From NCBI GenBank assembly GCA_963768565.1, contig CAVYIO010000006.1, forward strand, positions 26,880 through 90,879: 64,000 nucleotides of DNA, in the 5' to 3' direction. The translations under genes were made by a program, and so were the position numbers. The stretch is from JABDKH01 sp963768565 (GTDB lineage Bacteria > Bacteroidota > Rhodothermia > Rhodothermales > JABDKH01). Numbering within the stretch: position 1 is the stretch's first letter; every line of letters starts with the position of its first letter. Positions 1-8,945 of the stretch are shown here, one piece after another. The notes below the pieces were generated by a model. That model was not told the origin of the DNA, made no database searches, and saw only the letters and a program-made list of their open reading frames with translations.

Positions 1-127
1 CGGTGGTCGGATCCCCCAGAAAATCGCCAAACGGATCACCCTCCTCGAGCGCGGGAGCGAAAGGATTGCAGCCGGTCACGACGACCAGAGCAGCGAGGAG
101 GGCCGGGATGATGACGCCTGTCTTCAA
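1..127 (-). CDS. Lipoprotein, N-terminal part only (runs off window)
   Basis: Only the first 42 codons lie in the window; the rest is beyond base 1. The minus-strand frame opens after an in-frame TAA and its only usual start codon is TTG at 127. It encodes a basic residue, a hydrophobic stretch and the lipobox VVTGC (Cys20), followed by an acidic, Gly/Pro-rich linker. This is a typical type II signal peptide, so the product should be a lipid-anchored envelope protein. It lies downstream of another lipoprotein on the same strand, about 125 bases away. No fold can be assigned from this short piece. The TTG start is the weak point. Confidence 0.5.
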   Translation of the reverse strand, partial: MKTGVIIPALLAALVVVTGCNPFAPALEEGDPFGDFLGDPTT

Positions 128-253
128 CGCGAGTGGGCTGGTTGAATGGCAAGGTACGGCCGATTACAACGCTTTTCTTCGGGCAAGTGGTCCGCAAATC
201 GGACCACGGGAGACCAGAAGACAAACCCGCACGTGTCGCGAAATGTCGGGGTC

Positions 254-838
254 TCAGTCGACGAATTCGGCCTTGAGGTCGCTCCATGACGAAGCGCTGC
301 TCACCTCCCGGTCGGTCCAGGCCGCTAGCCGCCAGAGGCCGTCCGTTCCCTGTTCGATCTCCCAGCGAAGCTGGCCCTCCACCGACGTCGGGATCTCGGG
401 GCGACTGTGGTTGACCGTCAACTCGTAGTTGGAATCGACAATGCTCAACCGGTCCGACACCGGCGTCGGGCTCTCGTCAGTGAGCAGGAGCCGATGATTT
501 GATCCGAAACGTCCGGCTGCGGCGAGAGCGCTGAAATACTGCTCCTCGTTTGTGACCCCCCATCCGTTCCAGATCGGACTGCTGGCTTCCGCCGACGCGG
601 TCGGCTGAAAAACGAATTCGTCGGAGAACGACCGCCGATAATTGAGGGTATTCAATTCCCCGACCGCGGAGATCAGGTTTGCTACCACCTGTTCGGGCGT
701 ATCGGGCTGAAGGTAGGTCCCGCCCACGACGATGGGCGGCTCCGGGTCGCGTGTATCAAAGAGGGCACAGCCGGCCATCAGACCGGCGGCCACCACGGTC
801 GCGACGATTCCGGCATATCGCGTGGTCGCCCGATTCAT
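254..838 (-). CDS. Lipoprotein of unknown function, possibly NTF2-like
   Basis: A 194-residue protein with a type II signal peptide: basic N-terminus, hydrophobic core and lipobox LMAGC (Cys24). The mature part contains spaced aromatic and charged segments (NYRRSFSDEFVFQP near 66, then a C-terminal GLWRLAAWTDRE near 168) that look like the alpha+beta NTF2-like fold, in which a final strand ends with W-R-x-x-x-W-T. That fold call is an inference. Its ATG overlaps the stop of the upstream methyltransferase gene in an ATGA arrangement, so the two are probably translationally coupled. Anchoring in the inner or outer membrane cannot be decided. Confidence 0.75.
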   Translation of the reverse strand: MNRATTRYAGIVATVVAAGLMAGCALFDTRDPEPPIVVGGTYLQPDTPEQVVANLISAVGELNTLNYRRSFSDEFVFQPTASAEASSPIWNGWGVTNEEQYFSALAAAGRFGSNHRLLLTDESPTPVSDRLSIVDSNYELTVNHSRPEIPTSVEGQLRWEIEQGTDGLWRLAAWTDREVSSASSWSDLKAEFVD

Positions 839-1590
839 TCTCCACCACTCTTGATCGAGTGCATGATCATGCGGGGGCTGGCCGGGCCGTAAGCCCCTCC
901 TTCGTAGTCTCCAAAGACGTCGACGAAACGGAGCCCCGCTCGGTCGTACATCGACTTGAAGTCGTCGAGTTCGAGCAGCCGTACGGACTCCTGGAAGCTG
1001 TGGCTCCGGCCGTCCTTTGTGAGCGTGATCTTTTTTCGGATCCGGCCATCGACGACGGTTCGTTGCTGCATGATTTCGATACCGTCTTCTGTTCTCCGAT
1101 CTTCCGGTACGAGTGTTTCACGCACAAAAGTCGGGTTCAGAAAATCCTGCACGAACCAGCCGCCGGGTTTGAGGGAATCTGCAACAGCGTTGACCGCTTT
1201 CTGATGTTCGTCCTCAATCTCAAAGTACCCGAAGGCCGTGAACAGGTTTACGGCGCCGTCGTAGCATGCGTCGCACAGAGCAGTGCGCATATCACCGACG
1301 ACAAATTCCACTTCAAGACCATCACTCGCAGCCCGCTCGCGCGCCTCATCAATTGACCGTTCACTCAAGTCGAGGCCGGTAACGCGATAGCCATGGCGGG
1401 CAAGGCGAATCGCGTGACGTCCGCGTCCGCACCCGATATCCACAATCGAGTCACCGCTACCAACACCGGTGATGCGTTCCAGTAGATCGATCAATTTTCT
1501 CGCTTCCTCGTCGTTGCGATGACGGTAGACGATCGCGTACTCATCACGGTCAAACCATGCCTCGTACCACCTGGGCCGTTTCTGTTGCAT
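835..1590 (-). CDS. Class I SAM-dependent methyltransferase
   Basis: 251 residues. Motif I is VDIGCGRGRHAIRLA near residue 49, followed by the acidic GLDLS loop near 72 and a post-motif VGDMR near 98, giving a complete Methyltransf_25/11-type SAM-binding fold. The substrate is not recognisable. The C-terminal half (after LKPGGWFVQDFLNP) is a beta-rich segment typical of small-molecule methyltransferases. It sits 15 bases downstream of ispH and overlaps the next lipoprotein gene by four bases, so it is likely part of the same minus-strand operon. Function beyond methyl transfer is not supported. Confidence 0.85.
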   Translation of the reverse strand: MQQKRPRWYEAWFDRDEYAIVYRHRNDEEARKLIDLLERITGVGSGDSIVDIGCGRGRHAIRLARHGYRVTGLDLSERSIDEARERAASDGLEVEFVVGDMRTALCDACYDGAVNLFTAFGYFEIEDEHQKAVNAVADSLKPGGWFVQDFLNPTFVRETLVPEDRRTEDGIEIMQQRTVVDGRIRKKITLTKDGRSHSFQESVRLLELDDFKSMYDRAGLRFVDVFGDYEGGAYGPASPRMIMHSIKSGGE

Positions 1591-1604
1591 AGGATGCCGC
1601 GCTC

Positions 1605-2840
1605 TCAGGCCGTCGCCTCGGCGAATGGAGACAGAGCTTCATCCACGCTCCGGGCTCCGGGAAACCACTCTAGCAGCCTGGTGATGACCTCGTCGAGCAA
1701 CGAGTCCGGGCAGGATGCGCCGGCCGTCAGCACTACGGTCACGGGCTCATGTGCCGGCAACCAGTTCTCGGTCTCGACCTGCTCTTTCTCTTCCAGATCG
1801 AAATGACGAATGATATTTCTCGACAGGATTTCGGTGGCGTCCTGAATGAAGTACGTCGGCATCGCCTGGCTGCACAATTCTACGAGATGGCTCGTATTGG
1901 ATGAGTTGTGCCCTCCCACGACGATCGCCAGATCAGCCGGCTGGCGCATGAGCGCGTGTGTCGCGTTCTGATTCTCGTTTGTCGCGTAGCAAAGCGTGTC
2001 GCTCGTATCGGCGAAATGTTCTCCAATATTCTCGGCACCGTACCGACTGATCATCGCGCGGCGCAGCAGATCGGCAATGGCCTGCGTCTCCGTGGCGAGC
2101 ATCGTAGTCTGGTTTACGACACCGATTCGCTGCAGGTGTGTCTCCGGATCGAACCCGGGCGAATGCCGGCCATCGAACTCGTCAAAAAATGTCCCGGGTT
2201 CGGCGTCCCCTGTGATAACGGCTGCCAGGAGTTCCGCCTCAAAAAGATCAAGCAGCACAACAACGTGTGCATCCTTTTCGGCGTGAGAGAATGTCGCGCG
2301 CGTCTCCTCGTGATTGTGCTTTCCGTGAATCACCACGGTGTAGTCCTGCGTACCGATCTGACTGCTCCGTTTCCACACCTTCTCGACGAACGGACACGTG
2401 GTGTTGTAAGCGTAGGTGTCTACGCCGTACTGCTGAAGTTCTTTCGTGATCTCGATCGTGGATCCGAATGCAGGAATGATTACAACATCGTCCGGAGTCA
2501 GCTCGTCGAACGGTATGAGCTGTCGGCCTTGCGTCGTTCTCAGGAATCGAATGCCGCGGCTCTCCAGATCTCCGTTTACTCTCGGATTATGGATCATTTC
2601 CGACAGCAGGAAGACACGTTTGTCCGGGTTCTCGTCGAGCGCCCGGTACGCTATTTCGACGGCATTCTCCACACCGTAGCAGAAACCGAAATGGCGTGCA
2701 ATCCGGAAGCGAATCGGCCCGAAATCTATGAGGGAGGGGGACAGGTCCTTCTTGCGAGGGTCGGTCACGCGCCTCGCTTCCTTCACCGTCGATATAACGG
2801 AGCTGCGGTAGAAATCCGGAACGTTGAACTGTCTGGCCAT
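1605..2840 (-). CDS. ispH: 4-hydroxy-3-methylbut-2-enyl diphosphate reductase
   Basis: Last enzyme of the MEP isoprenoid pathway; it reduces HMBPP to IPP and DMAPP with a [4Fe-4S] cluster. The three cluster cysteines are visible in GFCYGVENA, NTTCPFVEKVW and ASCPDSLLDEV. At about 411 residues it is the long form found in Bacteroidota and cyanobacteria, roughly 100 longer than the E. coli enzyme. I start at the ATG at 2840 (MARQFNVPDFYR); a longer reading to 2945 would overlap the 3' end of tgt and adds a non-conserved tail. The gene follows tgt with a 65-base gap on the same strand. Confidence 0.95.
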   Translation of the reverse strand: MARQFNVPDFYRSSVISTVKEARRVTDPRKKDLSPSLIDFGPIRFRIARHFGFCYGVENAVEIAYRALDENPDKRVFLLSEMIHNPRVNGDLESRGIRFLRTTQGRQLIPFDELTPDDVVIIPAFGSTIEITKELQQYGVDTYAYNTTCPFVEKVWKRSSQIGTQDYTVVIHGKHNHEETRATFSHAEKDAHVVVLLDLFEAELLAAVITGDAEPGTFFDEFDGRHSPGFDPETHLQRIGVVNQTTMLATETQAIADLLRRAMISRYGAENIGEHFADTSDTLCYATNENQNATHALMRQPADLAIVVGGHNSSNTSHLVELCSQAMPTYFIQDATEILSRNIIRHFDLEEKEQVETENWLPAHEPVTVVLTAGASCPDSLLDEVITRLLEWFPGARSVDEALSPFAEATA

Positions 2841-2905
2841 GAGTCTCGAAAAGTCTCGAGTGAATATCGACGTATACGCGATCGGAAGAGGCGAGGTTCG
2901 TACGG

Positions 2906-4036
2906 CTACAGACGCTGACTCAGGCGCTCGGCGGTCGCCTGCCACCAGCCATCGAATGTGCCGGCCACAATTCGACTCCGGGACTCATTCATCAGCCACG
3001 AATAGAGCGACAGGTTCTGGAGGGTTGCAAGCTGCGGTCCGAGCATTTCGTTCGACTGAAACAGGTGCCTCAGATAGGCCTTCGAATAACTGGAGGAGGC
3101 GTACGAGTCCAGTCCGGCGTCTATCGGCGAGAAATCTTCTTTCCATTTCTCGTTCCGAACATTGAGAAACCCGTCGGTCGTGTACAACCGGCCGTTGCGT
3201 GCATTGCGGGTCGGCATCACGCAATCAAACATATCGATACCGCGTGCGATGTTCTCGAGCAGATTGGCCGGGGTCCCGACGCCCATCAGGTAGCGGGGTT
3301 TTTCGGGCGGAAGCAGTGGCGCGACGACGTCGACCATTTCATACATCAGGTCGGTCGGTTCGCCGACGGACAGCCCCCCGATGGCGTAGCCGGGGAAATC
3401 CAGATCGACGAGGCGTCTGGCCGATTCGCTCCGGACGTCCGCATAAACAACACCCTGGACAATGCCGAACAGGGCCTGGTCGTGACCGTATCGAGATCGT
3501 GTTTCGTTGAATCGGACCAGGCTGCGCTCCGCCCACCGAATGGTCAGTTCGTTCGACTCTCTTGCATAACTCGCAGATACGTCCCCCGGCGGGCACTCGT
3601 CGAGAACCATCATGATGTCCGCGCCGATGAGACGCTGCGTGTCGACAACCGACTCCGGCGTAAAGAGATGTTCGGAGCCGTCAAGATGGCTGCGAAATCG
3701 AACGCCATCCTCGGAGATGGATCGTTTGTCGGAGAGAGAGAATACCTGGTAGCCACCCGAGTCGGTCAGCACCGCACGGTCCCAGTTCATGAAAGGATGA
3801 AGACCACCGGCACCTTCCAGCACACCGGTACCCGGTCGCAAGTAGAGGTGGTACGTATTCGCCAGTATGATCTGCGCATCGATGTCCGAGCGCAACGCTC
3901 GCTGCGGAATGCTCTTTACCGTTCCAAGCGTGCCGACCGGCATGAAGACCGGCGTCTCGACGGTACCGTGCTGTGTGTGCATACGTCCACGGCGCGCAGC
4001 GGAGGAGGGGTCGGTATGCAGAAGTTCGAAATGCAT
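2906..4036 (-). CDS. tgt: tRNA-guanine(34) transglycosylase
   Basis: Exchanges guanine-34 for preQ1 in tRNAs with GUN anticodons, the step that places queuosine in the wobble position. The sequence carries the TIM-barrel landmarks: TPVFMPVGTLGTVK near residue 28, LTDSGGYQVFSL with the general-base Asp, FGIVQGGV-like IVQGVVY, GLSVGE, and the nucleophile region DMFDCVMPTRNARNG. Length is 376 residues from the ATG at 4036 (MHFELLHTD), matching the family; the upstream extension to 4138 is not conserved and overlaps the next gene. The four zinc ligands normally near the C-terminus (CxCxxC...H) are not visible: the region reads DSYASSSYSKAYLRHLF, in which Cys positions appear substituted, as in zinc-independent homologues. 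Confidence 0.95.
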   Translation of the reverse strand: MHFELLHTDPSSAARRGRMHTQHGTVETPVFMPVGTLGTVKSIPQRALRSDIDAQIILANTYHLYLRPGTGVLEGAGGLHPFMNWDRAVLTDSGGYQVFSLSDKRSISEDGVRFRSHLDGSEHLFTPESVVDTQRLIGADIMMVLDECPPGDVSASYARESNELTIRWAERSLVRFNETRSRYGHDQALFGIVQGVVYADVRSESARRLVDLDFPGYAIGGLSVGEPTDLMYEMVDVVAPLLPPEKPRYLMGVGTPANLLENIARGIDMFDCVMPTRNARNGRLYTTDGFLNVRNEKWKEDFSPIDAGLDSYASSSYSKAYLRHLFQSNEMLGPQLATLQNLSLYSWLMNESRSRIVAGTFDGWWQATAERLSQRL

Positions 4037-4067
4037 TGAAGCGGCCGAAGGGAACACTCGTTCCTTG

Positions 4068-4655
4068 CTACTGCGCGACCCGCAAGAGGGGGATCGTGTT
4101 TGGCAGTTCTTCCTGTCGGAGCAGACTGAGAAACTCATCCTGCTGCGGACCCGTGAGTCCCAGCACCAGAGTTTGGTCCGCTGTCTTGAGCAACAGATAG
4201 TTCTGTTGCGATCTGCCGGAGAATTCGGAAAGGTTCGCGAATCGTCGATAGTGCCTCGGCAGCGTCGACCCCGGGACGATCTCGATGTTCTTGATGTCGC
4301 GTGTCCTGAGTATCATCGATCTACTGCCTTGCGTGACGTCGATCATTCCTCGCGACAGTGTGATGACGGTGCGTGGTCTGAATCCGAGGACACATGTCAG
4401 GACGACCATACCGACCGAAAGCAACTGGCCGACGTAAAACCAGAGCGCAGCCGTTCCCTGTGGTTCGGCCACGATCCGGTCCTTGAGCAGGGCCCAGATG
4501 ATCAGACCTGTCAGAAGAAGAAGTACACTTCCTGTGACAGCGAACAGGTAGAAGCGTGCCTCACCCCGCAACCGATCCGAGTCCTTGCGCAGCCACCTGC
4601 CAAGGATGGAGTGCGTCGGATCAAATATGCGTCGTATGACGAATCGTCTGTTCAA
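4068..4655 (-). CDS. Small membrane protein with two TM helices, unknown
   Basis: 195 residues. Two hydrophobic segments lie near residues 37-58 (YLFAVTGSVLLLLTGLIIWA) and 70-92, followed by a soluble C-terminal half with alternating beta strands (RTVITLSRGMIDVTQGSRS, then DIKNIEIVPG). This layout resembles bacterial PH-domain (bPH) membrane proteins, but I do not recognise a named family. It lies 31 bases upstream of tgt on the same strand and may be its first operon partner. The 168 bases upstream, up to 4823, hold no gene I can support. Confidence 0.65.
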   Translation of the reverse strand: MNRRFVIRRIFDPTHSILGRWLRKDSDRLRGEARFYLFAVTGSVLLLLTGLIIWALLKDRIVAEPQGTAALWFYVGQLLSVGMVVLTCVLGFRPRTVITLSRGMIDVTQGSRSMILRTRDIKNIEIVPGSTLPRHYRRFANLSEFSGRSQQNYLLLKTADQTLVLGLTGPQQDEFLSLLRQEELPNTIPLLRVAQ

Positions 4656-4823
4656 TACGCTGTGAGGTGCTGTGACCCGGCTCCGGTGGACGTGTTTTTG
4701 TACGCCGCTCAGCGCGTGCGGGTGTTGGACTGGTGTGAATAATGCGCTACTGATTCAACCCGACTGCCACTGTGTTCAACGACGTGCGCTGCCGTTACTC
4801 TGCACGGGCATTTTGCGATATCA

Positions 4824-6089
4824 TCAATCAGTCGCCGCACTCATGTAGTTCGAGATTTCGAACTGCAGCTCCTGGTGCCATGCCCGATAGGCGGCGACGA
4901 TCAGTGCGGTGACGGGGACCGCGATAAACAATCCCAAAAGGCCCATGAAAGCTCCAAAAACGAAAAGCGACAGCACGATGAGCACCGGATGCAGTCCCAC
5001 CTGGTGACTCAGGATTTGCGGACTCAAGACACTTGATTCGAGTATCGCTTCGCCCAGAAGAACTACGAAGACGACGAGTGCCTTCGCCAGCCAGGGGTCA
5101 CCGAACACGATCGCGATCGTTACTCCGATGATGTTTGTGATGATCGCTCCGACATTCGGGATCATGTTGAGCAGTCCACCCAGCAGCCCGATCAGGAGTG
5201 CGAACGGTACATCGAAGATGAGGAGCAACACCGAAACGTTGACGGCCGCAATGGCGCTGATCATCAACTGGCCACGCAGATAGTTTCCCACTACGCCACC
5301 GGCCTTTATCAGATACTCTCTCCGTCCCCCGAACGTCGGGAAGAGCTGCATCACCTTGTCGGTGATGAGAGAAAAGTCTTTGACCATGTAGAATACGAGG
5401 ACCGGCATGATGGCCACGACCGTAACAAGTCCGAGAATCGATCCGAGTCCCTTCGCGAGTTTCTGGGCAGCCTCGGGCACACCGCTGGCAAGAACTCCCG
5501 CCTGCTCCTGGACGGCCGCAATGATCTGGGCAATGAAGTCCTGTTTCTCAACGATGCCGGCGTCCTGCAGTCGGTCAAGCAGCGTCGATTCGGCCAGCCA
5601 TTCACTCAGGCCGCTCACACTCTCGAAGATCCGCGTTCCGAGGACTTCAAGCTGGTTGATGATGCTCGGAATCAAGAGGAACGCGAACGAAGCCATCAGG
5701 CCTATGATCAGTCCGGTTACGACCAGAGACGAGGCCCATCGCGGCACTTTGAATCGTTGATTCAGGAAATCCACGACGGGATTGAAGAGGTAGGCCAGCA
5801 GGTACGCGACACCGAAAGGGAGGAGGACCGTGCTCAACCGATCGAAGAACCAGAGGATGAGGAGGAACGCTCCCGACACCAGCAGCGCACGCACTGCGCG
5901 GTTCGAACGCAGCGGCCAGAGGAGTATGACGCCTGCCGCACCGACGAGCAACGGGTTCAGAAACTCCCGCATGGTGTAGAGGAGCACCAGGAAAAGCGCA
6001 ATGCCGCCGGCGATCAGCGCCGCGTCCAGGGATCGGGGGCGTGAGTTGCCCTCTTCGTCGCTCGTCACGGCTGGATTTGCATCATCCAT
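4824..6089 (-). CDS. AI-2E family (PerM-type) permease
   Basis: 421 residues with about eight predicted membrane helices: a hydrophobic N-terminal block (residues 27-110), a soluble amphipathic domain (about 140-215) and a C-terminal block with LLGGLLNMIPNVGAII, the conserved signature of the AI-2E/UPF0118 family. Family members export or exchange various solutes; despite the name most are not proven autoinducer transporters, and no substrate is implied here. Its ATG shares one base with the stop codon of mlaD upstream (TAATG), so it is the last gene of the Mla-like operon. Confidence 0.9.
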   Translation of the reverse strand: MDDANPAVTSDEEGNSRPRSLDAALIAGGIALFLVLLYTMREFLNPLLVGAAGVILLWPLRSNRAVRALLVSGAFLLILWFFDRLSTVLLPFGVAYLLAYLFNPVVDFLNQRFKVPRWASSLVVTGLIIGLMASFAFLLIPSIINQLEVLGTRIFESVSGLSEWLAESTLLDRLQDAGIVEKQDFIAQIIAAVQEQAGVLASGVPEAAQKLAKGLGSILGLVTVVAIMPVLVFYMVKDFSLITDKVMQLFPTFGGRREYLIKAGGVVGNYLRGQLMISAIAAVNVSVLLLIFDVPFALLIGLLGGLLNMIPNVGAIITNIIGVTIAIVFGDPWLAKALVVFVVLLGEAILESSVLSPQILSHQVGLHPVLIVLSLFVFGAFMGLLGLFIAVPVTALIVAAYRAWHQELQFEISNYMSAATD

Positions 6090-7195
6090 TACGGGCGGAG
6101 TTCTGGGTCGGTAGATGCAGGACCGCCTGCACCGCTGGTTTCCGTAGAAGCTGCCGGAGTCGGCATGCCGACATCGGCCCCGGCGCGTCGCAATCGTTCC
6201 TCCCAGTCAAGCAGATCGCGTTCCCGCTGCGTCAGTCGCCTGAAACTCTCTTCAATGGCTCGTTCTCGCACTTCGAACGGAGCCAGCTCCATGTGACCTC
6301 GTTCCTCGAAATACCGCTTGAATAACCAGTTATGCTTCGCCGCTTCCATCAACTCGGCGAACCTGTACGCTCCCAGCGCCCCCCAGTTTGACGTGTGCTC
6401 CAGATTGGCCAGAACGACACGAACGTCGTTCATGATGGTGTAGAGCGTGTCGGCCGAGGACAGGAACTGCTCGTAGAGTTCCGGATCGTTGATCAGCCTC
6501 GCGACGGTGCCTTCTCCGTGCTCGATCTTGTCCAGCAGGGTCTTCACGCCCTGCGTGGCTTCGTCCGCCAGAGCGACGAGGCTCTCCGCGTTGTCCGCCA
6601 TGCTGTTCATCACGCTCTGCGTCTCGTTGGCTGTCCTGACAAACGTGATGTAAAGCGTCGAGTCGTAGATAATCTTTCCGAGGGTACCTTCGCCGTTCCG
6701 AACATCCTGCATGATCTCATCGAACGTCGTTGCAGCCTTTTCAAAATTCTGCACCGACTGCAGCGCCCGGTCTGTAATCTCGAACAGATCAAAGGGGTCG
6801 ATGCCGGGGACGACATCTCCGTCGGCAATGGGATCGCCCACGTCTTCCGAGGGCGTGACAAGCACAACGATCTGCTCGCCCACGATGCCGGCGCTCTTGA
6901 TCTGCGCCTGGGTCTTCTTCGTCAACACGCGACGCGCGTTCTCGCTGATCGCCATGATGACGACGATCTTCTGTCCAGGCTCATCCGGAAGACGTACGGC
7001 GTCGACACGACCTACACTGACGCCCTGGTACTGAACGGCTGCACCGCTCGTCAGTCCGGCCACCGACGTGAATCGAGACTCTACAACGAATGTATCCCCG
7101 AACAGGAACGCCCGGTTGGCGATCGCGAAGAGCGCGAAGATGAAGAGGGACGCGCCCACAACGACAAGAATACCTGTTCGTGTTTGCCGGGTCAT
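6089..7195 (-). CDS. mlaD: MCE-domain lipid-binding protein (MlaD-like)
   Basis: 368 residues. One N-terminal membrane helix (about 9-30) is followed by a single MCE domain, with the family pattern VAGLTSGAAVQYQGVSVGRV near residues 46-65 and a hydrophobic VGEQIVVLVTP segment near 110. The remainder is a long helical C-terminal region rich in N/D/E (about 130-340) that could form a coiled tunnel or tether, much longer than in E. coli MlaD (183 residues). In the Mla system MlaD forms a periplasmic hexamer that passes phospholipids to MlaFE. Gene order mlaE-mlaF-mlaD matches that role. Stop and next start overlap. Confidence 0.9.
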   Translation of the reverse strand: MTRQTRTGILVVVGASLFIFALFAIANRAFLFGDTFVVESRFTSVAGLTSGAAVQYQGVSVGRVDAVRLPDEPGQKIVVIMAISENARRVLTKKTQAQIKSAGIVGEQIVVLVTPSEDVGDPIADGDVVPGIDPFDLFEITDRALQSVQNFEKAATTFDEIMQDVRNGEGTLGKIIYDSTLYITFVRTANETQSVMNSMADNAESLVALADEATQGVKTLLDKIEHGEGTVARLINDPELYEQFLSSADTLYTIMNDVRVVLANLEHTSNWGALGAYRFAELMEAAKHNWLFKRYFEERGHMELAPFEVRERAIEESFRRLTQRERDLLDWEERLRRAGADVGMPTPAASTETSGAGGPASTDPELRP

Positions 7196-7243
7196 AAGCA
7201 GAGTAGGAAAGACGCGCCCGATTGAGCCAGTTTTCTAAAACCG

Positions 7244-8026
7244 TCAGGAACCGAAGAAGTTGCGAATCTCGGGGTGCGCCTCCTCGCGCATGTGTTCGAG
7301 GTCACCGGAAGCGACAAGGCAGCCGTCGGACAGAAAGTGAGCGGTATCGGCGATGATCTCTGCACACAGCAGATCGTGCGTGATCGCTATCGATGTAATG
7401 CCGCGTTCGTCGCGCAGGCGCACGATCAAATCGGATACCGTACGAACGGAAATCGGATCGAGGCCGGTTGTTGGCTCGTCGTAGAGCATCAAGTCGGGTT
7501 TCAGTATGATAGCGCGGGCCAAACCGACGCGCTTCTTCTGCCCGCCCGAGAGTTCCGATGGATACTGCCGGCCCTTCTCGGGCATTCGGACCCACTCCAG
7601 AACCTCGGCGATCCGATCGTTGCGCTCGGCGCGAGTAAACGTAGAGTGTCGCTCCAGAATGAAACCAAGATTCTCGTTGACGGTCATGGAGTCGAAGAGC
7701 GCTCCCCCCTGAAATACGTAGCCGGTCGACAGCCGCAACGCGTCGAGCTCGTCACCGTCAAGAAGATCTACGCGCTTGCCGAGTGCCCACACTTCGCCGG
7801 CGTCTGGACGCAACAGCCCCACGATGTGCTTGACGAGAACGCTCTTTCCGGTCCCGGAACCGCCCATGACGACGGCAGATTCGCCGTCTGCTACAGTGAG
7901 GTTGATCCCCTTGAGGACGTCCTTGCCATCGAATCCTTTCGAGAGCCCGCGGATGTCAACCACGATATTCGCCGGAGGTGGCCGTGACTCTACGGTTGGG
8001 GGATATGAATCGGTCTCCGTGGTCAT
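7244..8026 (-). CDS. mlaF: ABC transporter ATPase of lipid transport (MlaF-like)
   Basis: 260 residues. Walker A is GGSGTGKS at about 55-62, the Q-loop is in YVFQGGALFDSM, the ABC signature is LSGGQKKRVGLARA, and Walker B plus the catalytic Glu is LMLYDEPTTGLDP. The H-loop is ITHD near 218. The YVFQGGALFDSMTVNEN run is characteristic of the MlaF/Mkl branch. It would drive the MlaE permease to move phospholipid between the inner membrane and the periplasmic MCE protein. It sits three bases downstream of mlaE and 48 bases upstream of mlaD. Confidence 0.93.
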   Translation of the reverse strand: MTTETDSYPPTVESRPPPANIVVDIRGLSKGFDGKDVLKGINLTVADGESAVVMGGSGTGKSVLVKHIVGLLRPDAGEVWALGKRVDLLDGDELDALRLSTGYVFQGGALFDSMTVNENLGFILERHSTFTRAERNDRIAEVLEWVRMPEKGRQYPSELSGGQKKRVGLARAIILKPDLMLYDEPTTGLDPISVRTVSDLIVRLRDERGITSIAITHDLLCAEIIADTAHFLSDGCLVASGDLEHMREEAHPEIRNFFGS

Positions 8027-8029
8027 GGG

Positions 8030-8779
8030 TCAGCCGGATATATCCCCGAAGATGAGGAGTGACATCCTGACCACGACGACGTCCGCGATGAAGATGAGCA
8101 GTGCGGACACGACCACCGCTTGCATGGCGGCCTGTCCCACCTCGCGGGTACCGCCGCGTACGTTGTAACCCATATAGCAACTGACGATCGCAACGATGAA
8201 GCCGAAGATGGAAGTCTTCATCGTGTCCACAACAAGGTCCGAGATACGTATGGACTCGAAGGCGGTGTTGAAAAAGATTCTGTAGTCCATCTCGGTAGAG
8301 AGGACGGATTCGAGGTAGCCGCCGATCATCGCCAGTGTATCGGTGCAGATCGTCAGAACGGGGAAGACGATAATGCAGGCGACGACGCGGGTGATGACGA
8401 GGTAGTGGAAAGGCTTGAGAGCAGCCACTTCGAGCGCGTCAATCTGTTCGGTGACGCGCATGGATCCGATTTCGGCGCCGATGCCGGCCCCGAGTCGACC
8501 TGCCAGCACCAGCGATGTGATCACGGGCCCGATCTCTTTGAAGACGGACAGGGCCAGCATGTTCGGCAGAACAGCCTCTGCTCCAAAACGAATGAGCGTA
8601 CCGCGGCTCTGCATCGCGAGGACAATACCGATCGAAAACCCCGTGACAGAGGTCAGCAGCAGGCTCTTGGTTCCGACCTCGTCCATCTGGTTGATCAGCT
8701 CGCGTACCTCGAACGGCCTTCTCCAGACGCGCTTGAAGAATTCAGCCGCGAAAAGTGCCAGATCGCCGGCTCGCATCAT
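8030..8779 (-). CDS. mlaE: Lipid ABC transporter permease (MlaE-like)
   Basis: About 249 residues from the twin ATG at 8779/8776. The conserved MlaE core is clear: GTKSLLLTSVTGFSIGIVLA, the LAGRLGAGIGAEIGSMRV motif and the EQIDALEVAALKPFHYLVI segment, with five hydrophobic helices. The open frame extends upstream to 8983, but that part lacks conservation and overlaps the neighbouring small gene. A TTG at 8833 is another possible start, giving an N-terminus closer to the longer family members. It forms the membrane half of the MlaFE complex with the next gene. Confidence 0.9.
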   Translation of the reverse strand: MMRAGDLALFAAEFFKRVWRRPFEVRELINQMDEVGTKSLLLTSVTGFSIGIVLAMQSRGTLIRFGAEAVLPNMLALSVFKEIGPVITSLVLAGRLGAGIGAEIGSMRVTEQIDALEVAALKPFHYLVITRVVACIIVFPVLTICTDTLAMIGGYLESVLSTEMDYRIFFNTAFESIRISDLVVDTMKTSIFGFIVAIVSCYMGYNVRGGTREVGQAAMQAVVVSALLIFIADVVVVRMSLLIFGDISG

Positions 8780-8945
8780 GAAGCCGAAGAAAATGCTGGA
8801 TCGTTCGCGGGCTATCGTTTCGGAGTTGGCCAAACTTTGGTTTCCAGGTATTCGGCGGTCGTGCAGATCGGCGCGCCGGTTGACATGCGACTGTCGCGCA
8901 GAGAGCCGATCGAGCAGCAGGTGACAATCTCGGCGTTCGGTGTAC

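Noticed and set aside
1908..2918. 336-codon open frame on the plus strand
   Set aside because: It lies antisense to ispH, whose three cluster cysteines and full-length match are clear; the translation has no recognisable motif.
3065..4039. 324-codon open frame on the plus strand
   Set aside because: Antisense to tgt with no family signal; a shadow of the GC-rich third positions.
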